This document shows positions 10,922 to 23,002 of a stretch of 64,000 nucleotides of DNA, piece after piece. The stretch lies in the NCBI GenBank assembly GCA_021234155.1, contig JAJEKV010000003.1:33403166-33467165 (forward strand), given 5' to 3'. The DNA comes from Isoetes taiwanensis (lineage: Eukaryota > Streptophyta > Lycopodiopsida > Isoetales > Isoetaceae). The notes under the pieces were generated by a model, which had not been told where the DNA came from, ran no database searches, and saw only the letters and a list, made by a program, of their open reading frames with translations. Position numbers and translations under genes: made by a program. How positions within the stretch are numbered: the stretch's first letter is position 1; the number at the start of each line of letters is the position of its first letter.

Positions 10922-10978
10922 GTCTAAATTTTATGGGAAACTTACATGTGTAATGTTGGTCATTATTATTTCTTATGT
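10889..10978. repeat. 35-bp inverted repeat, array unit 2
   Basis: Arms at 10889-10923 and 10944-10978 pair except at two positions where the left arm has changed (GACTAACATAACAC instead of GACCAACATTACAC). The right arm is unchanged. Confidence 0.85.
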
Positions 10979-12932
10979 AATGTGTTTCATAACCTAATTT
11001 AAAGTTTGAACCGAGAATGTTAAGCATGAAGTAGTGTAGTGCCAAAGTTACATGCAACTACTAGACAAATGAATAGAAGGAAGTTCTTATTCTATGCTTT
11101 ATGTAGCGCTTCAAATGTAATTTGTTTTATATATACTCATATAAAGGATATGATCTGTTATATATTGAACTTCAAGAAATTACAAAAACATGTTCATGCA
11201 AGATAATTTAATAAAAAAGAAAAATGCACAAGTGGGTTATCAATAGCATTTCATATCTTTTACATGTTTGAAAGGCAAAGAACATACCACATACAAATAT
11301 AATGATGATAAATAAAATACTATTCAAATGGTTTGCTAGTGATCAAAATTTTTATATGAGGAATTTAGAATAAGGATTTTAGCAAGGAAGTTGGAAATTA
11401 AAGGTCTTATCCTATTTGGGTAAAAACAAATAAGAAGGTTAAATTAAACTAGAGTTGTATCATCCCATACAAGAGTTCCCCATAAAATTTAGACATGTGT
11501 AATGTTGGTCATTATTATTTCTTATGTGATTTCTTTCATAAGCTAATTTAAAGTTTGAACCGAGAATGTTAAACATGTAGTGTAGTGCCAAAGTTACATG
11601 CACTATAAGAGGATAGGGTTTTTGCGTCAAACCCTGCGTCACTACCTTTTGAGATTTGTCAGATTTGTGTCAAAAGCTTGAAAGTGACACAAATTAATTC
11701 GACTGCATCAAAACTTGTGTCAATATAGTTGTGTCAATAGCAAAATCATTTTTGTGAAATATGTGTGTCAAGTATTTGGTACTTTTTGTTACCTTTTGTA
11801 ATGATGATTGCATCATGTATGGTGAAAAGATTGTGACATAATTTAAAGTCAAATATAGCAATAGGTTTGTGTCTTCTATAACATCGTTAGTTCTAAAGTT
11901 GTGTGTCATTTTTGTTACGCATTTATGTTTGAAAGAATGTGTCGAATATTAATGTTTGAAAGATTCTTGATGACGGTTGGACATTTCAATTGAAGCATTC
12001 CATTGCAACTAAGCCTAAGATGAACACTTCATAACACTCTCTTCAACCACGAACATGGTCTAATACAAATAAAATTGGATGGACGCTCTCAAATAAATCA
12101 ATGAAGTTTGTGAGCACTAGTTTTCCTTTTGATAAAACATCATAGGTCTTCTGCACTACACTGAATGTAGGTTGTGCTCAGGTTAGATCCAACAAGGAGT
12201 CCATTCAATTAGATGAATGGGGTTGCCATTCTATTTGCATGCATCAACCTTTTCATTTTAACAATAGGATGCAAATTACATTCTCTAAGGGCTGCCATTC
12301 TATTTGCATGAACCTTTTTGTTTTAACAATAGGATGCAAATTACATTCTCTAAGGATATGTTTCAATTTGCTTGTGGAAAATTCATATGAGCATAACTCG
12401 AACCCTTTTATTTTCTCTTTGGTTTCTTGTAGATAAACCGTTTTCTCGATTCTAATTTATTTTAGCATCTCACTAGCAACCTTTATTTATCCCAATGGTC
12501 CACTTGTAGTTTGTTGTTACTTATTCACATTAGCATTCACATTGCACCATTTTGTAGCATGTCATTTTATATTCATTAGTTAGTGAACATAAACTCCCAT
12601 ATTATTACTTTGAACCTACTTTTACAATCCTTTGAACCTACTTTTACAATTATTACCAAATCTTTGCCATACAAAGTATCAAAAGTGCTTTTGACTAGTT
12701 CTTAATAGAACAACATATATATAGACATAGTCATAAATATATGTATTTGTTTATCATTATTATCATAAACATTACATCTTATTCATTATTATGTATGTTT
12801 ATCATAGTCATAAACATATATAATTTTTAGAACATAGAACAATAGAACATATAGTCATAGAAGATAGAAGAATTTTTAGTAAGGTAGCTAGTTAGCCACC
12901 TTTGCTCCATTACCACCTTTACCTCGCAGCGA

Positions 12933-13127
12933 TTACCTGGCTTTCACCTTGCCATTTTGACCAGGTGCTCCGTTCTTCCCTGGTGCTCCGTTGCGTGGCA
13001 TTTTAAGAGGCACTTCACCTCCATCCCCCCTGGACCACTTGGCTCGCCGTTGCCAGATGGTCCACATGGACCTCCAGCACATCCGGGACCTCCAGGTCTT
13101 GACCAAAGAAATAATAATGACTAACAT
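12933..13127 (-). pseudogene. Collagen-like frame, array unit 3
   Basis: The copy keeps EVPLKMPRNGAPGKNGAPGQ but has small deletions before and after it. The frame terminates early (QNGKVKAR then stop), and the upstream Gly-Pro part is out of frame. Confidence 0.5.
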
Positions 13128-13191
13128 TACACATGTCTAAATTTTATGGGAAACTTACATGTGTAATGTTGGTCATTATTATTTCTTATGT
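13106..13191. repeat. 35-bp inverted repeat, array unit 3
   Basis: The right arm 13157-13191 is intact. The left arm (about 13106-13136) has lost a few bases at its outer end. Confidence 0.8.
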
Positions 13192-14412
13192 AATTTGTTT
13201 CATAACCTAATTTAAAGTTTGAACCAAGAATGTTAAACATGAAGTAGTGTAGTGCCAAAGTTACATGCAACTAGACAAATGAATAGAAGGAAGTTCTTAT
13301 TCTATGCTTTATGTAGCACTTCAAATGTAATTTGTTTTATATATACTCATATAAAGGATATGATATGTTATATATTGAACGTCAAGAAACTACAAAAACA
13401 TGTTCATGCAAGACAATTTAATTAAAAAGAAAAATGCACAAGTGGGTTATCAATAGCATTTCATATCTTTTACATGTTTGAAAAGCAAATAACATACCAC
13501 ATACAAATATAATAATAATGAATAAAATACTATTCAAATGGTTTGCTAATGATCAAAATTTTTATATGAGGAATTTAGAATAAGGATATTAGCAAGGAAG
13601 TTGGAAATTAAAGGTCTTATCCTATTTGGGTAAAAACAAATAAGAAAGTTAAATTAAACTGGAGTTGTATCATCCCATATTCCCCATAAAATTTAGACAT
13701 GTGTAATATTGGTCATTATTATTTCTTATGTAATTTTTTTCATAACCTAATTTAAAGTTTGAACCGAGAATGTTAAGCATGAAGTAGTGTAGTGCCAAAG
13801 TTACATGCAACTAGACAAATGAATAGAAGGAAGTTCTTATTCTATGCTTTATGTAGCGCTTCAAATGTAATTTGTTTTATATATACTCATATAAAGGATA
13901 TGATCTGTTATATATTAAACTTCAAGAAATTACAAAAACATGTTCATGCAAGATAATTTAATAAAAAAGAAAAATGCACAAGTGGGTTATCAATAGCATT
14001 TCATATCTTTTACATGTTTGAAAAGCAAAGAACATACCACATACAAATATAATGATGATGAATAAAATACTATTCAAATGGTTTGCTAGTGATCAAAATT
14101 TTTATATAAGGAATTTAGAATAAGGATTTTAGCAAGGAAGTTGGAAATTAAAGGTCTTATCCTATTTGGGTAAAAACAAATAAGAAGGTTAAATTAGACT
14201 AGAGTTGTATCATCCCATACAAGAGTTCCCCATAAAATTTAGACGTGTAATGTTGGTTATTATTATTTCTTATGTGATTTCTTTCATAAGCTAGTTTAAA
14301 GTTTGAACCGAGAATGTTAAACATGAAGTAGTGTAGTGCCAAAGTTACATGCACTATAAGAGGATCGCATCGATCCGAGCCATCGGATCGTCATTCTGGG
14401 GAGGGACGAGCC

Positions 14413-14418
14413 TATATA
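14413..14418 (+). promoter_or_regulatory. Putative TATA box at left end of the 4.3-kb insert
   Basis: CCTATATAGG at 14411-14420 is followed about 40 nt later by a pyrimidine/CA-rich stretch (GTCTTCTCACAGCAGCTTCC) typical of plant start sites. It may promote a rightward non-coding transcript or a lost gene. No coding exon follows that I can identify. The 102-residue frame 14349-14657 starts before the TATA box and is not supported. Confidence 0.4.
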
Positions 14419-17400
14419 GGGCTCTTTCCCCTTCAGCACCGGTTATCGGCGTCTTCTCACAGCAGCTTCCTTCCTTCTCCGAGCTTCCCTTCTCTGCCTC
14501 GCTTCCCTTCCATGACTTTTTCTCCCTCACACACTTTCCTTACCCTTGTCCTGTTATTCTTCGTCTCTTTCTCATCGGCATAATGCGATATGGTGTGGCA
14601 GGTATTACTTCCTTCTGGATCTTTACCTTGTTTTCGGTTTATTTTATGTTCAATTGAGGCTTTTCAGGTTATGCATGGTGGACTATGGTGAATCCACTCT
14701 AAGTACCTGACCAATTCATCCCGGTTTTTATTTTCATTTTAATTTGATGTTTTTGGTTGTGCATGGTGACTCCAACTTGCATTGATACAATCTCGGAATG
14801 GTGATAAAATTGTTACTAGCTTCGCAGATCATATATATTTTTCCACATCTTTCTTTTTGTTTCTATACTTTCTTGTTTTCTACGTGCCATGGGATGCATC
14901 CTCGCCGTTGTGTGCATGGTGAATCCATCTAGAAGCATAATCTTGATCATGTGCATATCTCTTCACAATTTCTCTTTATGCGGATGCATGCATGGGTGTT
15001 TCGATTCCTACAGGATCAGCCGCAGATTCGTGGAGGTTGTTACCGCCTTCCTTCCTTAGACTTCTCCGCATGCCTACTCCATTTTTCGGCTCATGTTTGA
15101 TCCGCTCTGTTGCTAAGCCACATATACCACTCTAGAGCTAGCTTTTTTCAGATGCGGATGCATGCAAATTCGAAGGCCGCATGATGAGCTCAAGCAATGA
15201 GCGGCTATGAATCAAGAACAAAGACCCCAAGGTTAAGTCGATACCACAAGATTTTTTCGAGTATCGATTTGATCTCCAAGAAGACACATTCTGGTTGTAT
15301 TTAGCCCCTCCCTTAAATTTTGGGTTACCAGGCGATTCCAGCCTATCATTTCAATCCAAAACCTGCCACTTCCGCCGGCCCTAATCAATCCATGCGGCCA
15401 ATCCCAACCTCATTGCCTCGCACGAATGGATCCGTGCTTTCACCTTTAGTTTTAAGCGTTTTATCAAAGCCGGCTTCAGATCCACCGGATTTTGCTTTTT
15501 TTTGCGATGGGTTAACCTCCTGATCCCCTGTTTTTCGCCCAGCCCAAGATCCGATGCATGCCACAGGCGTGCCCAAAGATCTAGGTTCGGCGGAGTTATG
15601 CGGGTTGGATACAACTGCAACCGGTTTTTCGTTCATCCATTGCGTGGTTGTTCGTATGCAATGCTTTTCTCGGGACACTTTATTGGTTGTGGTGCCACAG
15701 CTTAAACCGGAATCCCCGCTTTTGACAATCTAACCCGTTAATTTTGTAGCATCGTATCTTGAGCAGATTTACGGTCCCTCAAACCGTTCAGCAGGAAAGG
15801 GGATGGGTCGACGGGCTCTTACCAACCTGAAAAAGAATCGGCGCAATTTGGGCTAAAGGTGCCCGTGCACAAGACCTTTCGGTCTGGATTTGAGCAGGTC
15901 AAGCTATCGGGTGCGGATTGCATAACCACAGCCGCAGCAGACACCCCTCTCTCGGGAAAACTTCCATCGTTGTTCCGCTTGTTCTTTGAATCTATGGCGA
16001 CGTGCCATACATTGTCTTTGTGTTTGCTTGGCCTTAGCCCATACCCGGCTCTATGTGCATCAGTTTGTGTTTGTTCTTTAGTCCCTTCTTGATTCCACCA
16101 CTCACTTTAACTTGTACGAAAGTGCGTCTCTAACTCTGTTGTTTTTGTTAACATTTTTGTTTTCCAATGCGATTGCCAAGCACACACCTTTATCTCTATT
16201 GCCCACCCAAAGACACACCTTTATCTCTATGCATCACTCACATTTCCTCATTTCTATCTTAATTTGTCAACATGCTAACCCAAAGACACACCTTTATCTC
16301 TATGCATCACTCACATTTCCTCATTTCTATCTTAATTTGTCAACATGCTATACATCCGTTTTAACCCTATCCTTTTCCTTAATTGACATTTTTCTAAGCT
16401 ATTGTTTAAGGGGATTTATCCGAGCTTTAAGTTAGGGCCTAGCATAGTTCTTTCGACCGTTATTCATGGCGTTTTTGCATTTAGTTATTTTCCGACATAG
16501 CATGCTTCACGTCCATTTATTATTCCTACCCTTCTCGCCTATGGAACATTTTGTTATCCAAATTTTCGGGCCTCTCTCACTTCGTTTGTTTATCGAACCT
16601 TCTACGTTTTAACCCAAGCCATCAATGCACCTGAGTTTGTTGTATGGGAGTTCTTGGCGGTCTTTTAATTTTAACATGCATCTTTATTTTGTATCGCCTT
16701 TCTTTGTTTTTCTCATTTGTCAAGATATAATCTAATGGATCTTTGGGATTCGGGTATAGTTCATTATATTATCTAGGCATTCTCATCTTAACACTTTTCA
16801 TTGCAATGGTCCTATGGTTTCTTATTTCGATGCGTTATTCGATGCACCTTTTCTACTTCCAACATGTGCTTGTAAATTGTGTTGCTAGACATATTGTCTC
16901 TTTGGATGCTATGTTGCTTTGTTCTTCCAATTTACGTTACTTCACCATGGAGGGATATGACCTATTTTTGCATTGGTGCGCTTTGCTATTTAAGTCACTT
17001 CACCTTATAGGGATATGACCTATTTTGCAATAATGACCTTTGTAAATTGGTTCGCCCTTCGTGCCTTCCCTTTGAGCTCTTGTTTTTGTTGGAACATGAC
17101 CTTGATCCAAGTTTTATTTAATTTATGGCTCTCTCCCTCTCTCAAGTTCATCTTGACCTTGACCAACCTTTTGTCCTTCACCTTGACCTTGGCGTATCCA
17201 CGTTATAGCGTCATTATGAGTACTTCGTTTTGTCTTACTTTTGATTTTGTCTCGTATCTATTTACATTTTGGTGTGCATATTAGTCATACGTCATTTTAG
17301 TTCCAATACATCATTTGAGTTTACATACTTACCTATATCTTGTGCATATTTATGTCTATATGGATTTGGAATCACTTGGCATGCGATATCGGTATGTGGT

Positions 17401-17930
17401 CTCATCTTTTCCTATGACATCTCATTTAAAAAAACTACTATCATTCCATTCTATTCGATTCGGTTTTATTCTCGTTTCTATTCTATTTAAACATACTAAT
17501 TCGCTTTCCTTAGGGCAACGCAATTTTGTCATAAGTGCATTCTATTTGGCATTTTTAGCTTGCATCGTGTTCTCGAAGTTCTTATGGTTTTCGGGTTTTG
17601 TGCCTTGTCATATGTTTGCAACTTGGGTTTCTGGGTAGGCACTATATTGCGTTCCATTGAGTTTTTTGGCTTGTTCTGTTTTGCTAACCTTCTGGTGGAC
17701 ATTTTGCTTCCTACTTGAGTCGTCAAGCATTTCCTTTCTTGTCCTGGTACTATCCATCTCTTGATACGTTATCGATAGGCTTCTCATTCATCTCAGCAGA
17801 TTTTCTACATGAGGATAAAGGGTAGCCGCATTACGCGAACTACCCACGAAAAATAAAGGGAAAATCCAATTATATCATTTGGACCCCAAAACAAATACAA
17901 TGCTAAATAGATGAGTGGCTGATGTACCTG

Positions 17931-18003
17931 CCGAAAGCTTATCACCGGGATTAAAAAACCCCGCCCTTTCGGTTTTCGAGGAAAACCCTAGTGATAAGCC
18001 TTC
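17931..18003 (-). repeat. Conserved-core hairpin, copy C
   Basis: GCTTATCAC (17937-17945) pairs perfectly with GTGATAAGC (17991-17999). The interior is 45 nt. The stem is the same as copy B because the two host elements are homologous. Confidence 0.75.
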
Positions 18004-18370
18004 TTGCAAGGGGCTTAGACAAACGTGTAAGGCATAGAATCGCCCCAAAAACCCCTCGCGATGGAGAAGTCGAAACGGATGCCGCCGCCAACCCCGCACC
18101 GCACATCACCAACACAACAAACGAGAAACATACCGGAGAATAGCATCACCCAAATGTGGAGAAAAAGCATCACCCAAATGGGTGGAAAACATGATAAACA
18201 AAACTTGTACAATAAACAAAGAAGGGGGGAGGGTGGGTTCAAAGAGAATAAGGTACTGGCCGAGAGAAGAGGAAGCGCGATGAGATCGGGATGCGTAAAC
18301 ACCTGAATAGCGAACTCCCAACCCAAAACGCGCATGCGCCGCCAAGCATGCATGCATGACATGCATGCTC

Positions 18371-18427
18371 GTCCCATTCTAGAATGGCGATCCGATGTCT
18401 CTGATCGATGCGATTCTAGAATGGGAC
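18371..18427. repeat. Perfect 15-bp inverted repeat
   Basis: GTCCCATTCTAGAAT at 18371-18385 and its exact complement at 18413-18427 enclose 27 bp. The enclosed bases match, in reverse complement, the left end of the 4.3-kb insert (14366-14390), so the two ends of the insert are related. Confidence 0.75.
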
Positions 18428-19917
18428 TCGCAAGAAACCAACAAAGCGCCCGACTACCAGAGAACTTCCTTACAAACTAGGATCAAGGACGAGGTCACAG
18501 GGGACGAGGCCACAGCCAAGAAAGGATAGCAAGAAAGATACGCCAAATTGGCTAAACCAGAGTGGGAAGAAGCCCTCCCCTGCCTGGAAACAATTCAAAG
18601 AGAATAAGGTACTGCTGAGAGGCCGGTTTTGTGTCTAGTGCGAGTCCCTTCCCAGAATAGGGTTTTTGCGTCAAACCCTGCGTCACTACCTTTTGAGATT
18701 TGTCAGATTTGTGTCAAAAGCTTGAAAGTGACACAAATTAATTCGACTGCATCAAAACTTGTGTCAATATAGTTGTGTCAATAGCAAAATCATTTTTGTG
18801 AAATATGTGTGTCAAGTATTTGGTACTTTTTGTTACCTTTTGTAATGATGATTGCATCATGTATGGTGAAAAGATTGTGACATAATTTAAAGTCAAATAT
18901 AGCAATAGGTTTGTGTCTTCTATAACATCGTTAGTTCTAAAGTTTTGTGTCATTTTTGTTACGCATTTATGTTTGAAAGAATGTGTCGAATATTAATGTT
19001 TGAAAGATTCTTGATGACGGTTGGACATTTCAATTGAAGTATTCCATTGCAACTAAGCCTAAGATGAACACTTCATAACACTCTCTTCAACCACGAACAT
19101 GGTCTAATACAAATAAAATTGGATGGAGACGCTCTCAAATAAATCAATGAAGTTTGTGAGCACTAGTTTTCCTTTTGATAAAACATCATAGGTCTTCTGC
19201 ACTACACTGAATGTAGGTTGTGCTCAGGTTAGATCCAACAAGGAGTCCATTCAATTAGATGAATGGGGTTGCCATTCTATTTGCATGCATCAACCTTTTC
19301 ATTTTAACAATAGGATGCAAATTACATTCTCTAAGGGCTGCCATTCTATTTGCATGCATCAACCTTTTTGTTTTAACAATAGGATGCAAATTACATTCTC
19401 TAAGGATATATTTCAATTTGCTTGTGGAAAATTCATATGAGCATAACTCGAACCCTTTTATTTTCTCTTTGGTTTCTTGTAGATAAACCGTTTTCTCGAT
19501 TCTAATTTATTTTAGCATCTCACTAGCAACCTTTATTTATCCCAATGGTCCACTTGTAGTTTGTTGTTACTTATTCACATTAGCATTCACATTGCACCAT
19601 TTTGTAGCATGTCATTTTATATTCATTAGTTAGTGAACATAAACTCCCATATTATTACTTTGAACCTACTTTTACAATTATTACCAAATCTTGGCCATAC
19701 AAAGTATCAAAAGTGCTTTTGACTAGTTCTTAATAGAACAACATATATATATAGACATAGTCATAAATATATGTATTTGTTTATCATTATTATCATAAAC
19801 ATTACATCTTATTCATTATTATGTATGTTTATCATAGTCATAAACATATATAATTTTTAGAACATAGAACAATAGAACATATAGTCATAGAAGATAGAAG
19901 AATTTTTAGTAAGGTAG

Positions 19918-20168
19918 CTAGTTAGCCACCTTTGCCTCCATTACCACCTTTACCTCGTAGTGCCCCGGCTTTCCTGCCCCGCCATTTTGACCGGGTGCTC
20001 CGTTCTTTCCTGGTGCTCCGTTGCGTGGCATTTTAAGAGGCACTTCACCTCCATCCCCCTCGGACCACTCCGGCTTGCTTGCTGCGATGGTCCACATGGA
20101 CCTCCAGCACATCCGGGACCTCCAGGTCTTGACCAACATAAGAAATAATAATGACTAACATAACACAT
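19918..20168 (-). pseudogene. Collagen-like frame, array unit 4
   Basis: Compared with unit 2, the segment between the N-terminal Gly/Pro repeats and the GGDGGEVPLKMPRNG linker carries indels. The N-terminal part (20168-20090) and the C-terminal part (20060-19918) are therefore in different frames. The C-terminal part still reads GAPGKNGAPGQNGGAGKPG. Confidence 0.5.
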
Positions 20169-20225
20169 GTCTAAATTTTATGGGAAACTTACATGTGTAA
20201 TGTTGGTCATTATTATTTCTTATGT
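20136..20225. repeat. 35-bp inverted repeat, array unit 4
   Basis: Arms at 20136-20170 and 20191-20225, with the same two left-arm changes as in unit 2. This suggests that units 2 and 4 share a recent ancestor. Confidence 0.85.
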
Positions 20226-21771
20226 AATTTGTTTCATAACCTAATTTAAAGTTTGAACCGAGAATGTTAAGCATGAAGTAGTGTAGTGCCAAAGTTACAT
20301 GCAACTACTAGACAAATGAATAGAAGGAAGTTCTTATTCTATGCTTTATGTAGCGCTTCAAATGTAATTTGTTTTATATATACTCATATAAAGGATATGA
20401 TCTGTTATATATTGAACTTCAAGAAATTACAAAAACATGTTCATGCAAGATAATTTAATAAAAAAGAAAAATGCACAAGTGGGTTATCAATAGCATTTCA
20501 TATCTTTTACATGTTTGAAAGGCAAAGAACATACCACATACAAATATAATGATGATGAATAAAATACTATTCAAATGGTTTGCTAGTGATCAAATTTTTT
20601 ATATGAGGAATTTAGAATAAGGATTTTAGCAAGGAAGTTGGAAATTAAAGGTCTTATCCTATTTGGGTAAAAACAAATAAGAAGGTTAAATTAGACTAGA
20701 GTTGTATCATCCCATACAAGAGTTCCCCATAAAATTTAGACATGTGTAATGTTGGTCATTATTATTTCTTATGTGATTTCTTTCATAAGCTAATTTAAAG
20801 TTTGAACCGAGAATGTTAAACATGAAGTAGTGTAGTGCCAAAGTTACATGCACTATAAGAGGATAGGGTTTTTGCGTCAAACCCTGCGTCACTACCTTTT
20901 GAGATTTGTCAGATTTGTGTCAAAAGCTTGAAAGTGACACAAATTAATTCGACTGCATCAAAACTTGTGTCAATATACTTGTGTCAATAGCAAAATCATT
21001 TTTGTGAAATATGTGTGTCAAATATTTGGTACTTTTTGTTACCTTTTGTAATGATGATTGCATCATGTATGGTGAAAAGATTGTGACATAATTTAAAGTC
21101 AAATATAGCAATAGGTTTGTGTCTTCTATAACATCGTTAGTTCTAAAGTTTTGTGTCATTTTTGTTACGCATTTATGTTTGAAAGAATGTGTCGAATATT
21201 AATGTTTGAAAGATTCTTGATGACGGTTGGACATTTCAATTGAAGCTTTCCATTGCAACTAAGCCTAGGATGAACACTTCATAACACTCTCTTCAACCAC
21301 AAACATGGTCTAATACAAATAAAATTGAATGGACGCTCTCAAATAAATCAATGAAGTTTGTGAGCACTAGTTTTCCTTTTGATAAAGCATCATAGGTCTT
21401 CTGCACTACACTGAATGTAGGTTGTGCTCAGGTTAGATCCAACAAGGAGTCCATTCAATTAGATGAATGGGGTTGCCATTCTATTTGCATGCATCAACCT
21501 TTTCATTTTAACAATAGGATGCAAATTACATTCTCTAAGGGCTGCCATTCTATTTGCATGCATCAACCTTTTTGTTTTAATAATAGGATGCAAATTACAT
21601 TCTCTAAGGATATGTTTCAATTTGCTTGTGGAAAATTCATATGAGCATAACTCGAACCCTTTTATTTTCTCTTTGGTTTCTTGTAGATAAAACGTTTTCT
21701 CGATTCTAATTTATTTTAGCATCTCACTAGCAACCTTTATTTATCCCAATGGTCCACTTGTAGTTTGTTGT

Positions 21772-22928
21772 AGCTGTCGGATGGGCATATTTGCCCTTTA
21801 TTCCAAAATCTAGACCGTACATAGCGATCCTCGTTTGTGGGGTATGCATGTACAAGTTTTTGTATACTGTATATTAAGGTTTACAAAATACTATAAGGTT
21901 TGAGAGAATGTACTTAATGGTGTTAATTTTTGTACATGTATTGTAAATATATTTTTGGAGCTCTCGCTGCCCTACATAACCCCCCGTGTGAATATGCACC
22001 CAAACCAAAGGGGGTTTAAGGGGGATTTTAATTTAAATGTGTTAAATACAATGGTTTGTGTAAATAAAATAGTAGTTGTGTATTGATTGTTATAATAAAA
22101 TTTTTTTTACAAAATACTTGCTAGGGTCTAATCTAGCAAATACTATACTTCAAGAACTAAACCTAGTTAGAAATTGAGAATTTGTCTGTCCTGGTTTAAA
22201 CCAGGCCCACGCCCTTCATCTGGCACACACATATGGTGATACAGAGGCAAACAAAACCTACGTATAGCATAGTTAAGGTACATCGAATGATGTGTAAAGT
22301 AGGGAGCTAAGATTTCAAACCCCAAAACTTTGCAACCACCAAGCAATGACCATACAAAATTTGCAGAGACTTAGAGATATACATACAACCAATAAAGGTC
22401 CCAAGAACAAGGAAGCTGAGAAATCAAGCCTCAAAGAACTAGTTTCCTTTGTGCAGTTGCAATATCCTGTTTATTAAGTTTTCCAAAATGGGAAAAAAAT
22501 TAGCTGTTATTAAAACTCTTCTGGAGAGCCTTATAAGGACGAAAGCTGAATCAATCAAACCCCAAACTAATAGTCTCCAGGTTCTGTTTATCAGCGGTAG
22601 ATAATTTCTAGCCTTCCTCTTGACTCAGGATTGTGTGGCAGGCTTAATCATGACTAAACTATGGTAAAAAGCAAGATCAGATCAAGACCAGTGCAAATTT
22701 TATTAAACCATAGGTTAATTCCAGAACTTATACCAGAAATATGGGATTATTGTAAGAAACGTGAAGCAAAATATAATGTACTTAAATCCTGCTTCTATTT
22801 AACAGAGGTTATCCAATGCGGATGTGTATGAAATCAGGACCTATTCCCTAAGCACAACTGCTAGAAAAGGAAACCATTATCATAAATAGATCCGAGATCA
22901 TGTTTTCAAAAATGTTTTTACTCAATAT
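21772..22928. other. No gene seen
   Basis: This is AT-rich sequence between the break-off of array unit 5 and tRNA-Val(AAC). No long or recognisable frame is present on either strand. Confidence 0.4.
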
Positions 22929-23002
22929 GGTTTTGTGGTGTAGTTGGTTATCACGTCAGTCTAACACACTGAAGGTCTCCGGTTCAAGTCCGGGCAAAGC
23001 CA
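22929..23002 (+). tRNA. tRNA-Val (anticodon AAC)
   Basis: The 74-nt gene folds into a full cloverleaf. The acceptor stem GGTTTTG pairs with CAAAGCC (one T-G pair) and is followed by discriminator A; the CCA end is not encoded. The D arm contains GTGTAGTTGGTTATCAC. The anticodon stem TCAGT/ACTGA has loop CTAACAC, so the anticodon is AAC, which reads valine codons GUU and, as inosine, others. The T arm contains CCGGTTCAAGTCCGG. A CAA motif lies just upstream (22923), as is common for plant tRNA genes. A run of four T occurs only about 35 nt downstream. Confidence 0.95.

Larger units (their letters stand above)
17775..18640 (-). mobile_element. SINE-like element, inverted relative of 6795-7830
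   Basis: The reverse complement aligns with 6795-7830 over most of its length, including the GTTTTGGGGTCCAAATGATA block, the conserved-core hairpin (17931-18003), the second hairpin (17820-17845), and the terminal AATCTGCTGAGATGAATGAG segment. Differences are frequent, so the two copies are not a recent inversion product. At 18371-18385 and 18413-18427 it has its own perfect 15-bp inverted repeat (GTCCCATTCTAGAAT and its complement), where the plus copy has different small palindromes. Confidence 0.65.
14366..18656. mobile_element. 4.3-kb insertion between array units 3 and 4
   Basis: Unit 3 ends in ...AAGAGGAT (14365) and the next module resumes with AGGGTTTTTGCGTC at 18659. In units 2 and 4 these sequences are contiguous, so 14366-18656 is an insert with a possible 2-bp AT duplication (14364-14365 and 18657-18658). 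The left end has a hairpin (CGATCCG 14371-14377 with CGGATCG 14384-14390) and a TATA box (14413-14418). The middle (about 14900-17770) is pyrimidine-rich with a ~74-bp duplication near 16211-16350 and shows no recognisable protein. The right 0.87 kb is an inverted relative of the SINE-like element. No transposase or RT is seen, and the element class is unknown. Confidence 0.7.
5981..21771. repeat. Tandem array of ~2.2-kb units
   Basis: Five units are visible. Unit 1 (5981-9393) lacks the first module, unit 2 is 9394-11614, unit 3 is 11615-14365, unit 4 is 18659-20864, and unit 5 starts at 20865 and breaks off at 21771. Unit starts are AGGGTTTTTGCGTCAAAC or close to it. Spacing is 2221 bp (unit 2) and 2206 bp (unit 4); unit 3 is 2751 bp because of an extra subrepeat. 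Each unit has, in order: a GTGTCA-rich module, a segment with a twice-repeated TTTGCATGCATCAACC block, an AT-rich segment, the collagen-like frame (minus strand), a 35-bp inverted repeat, and two or three ~0.5-kb subrepeats. Near-identity between units suggests recent amplification or gene conversion. Confidence 0.9.

Noticed and set aside
16112-17640. Several 70-107 residue hydrophobic frames on the plus strand
   Set aside because: The region is T/C-rich, which yields Phe/Leu/Ser-rich frames by chance; no start context, family motif or splice pattern supports them.
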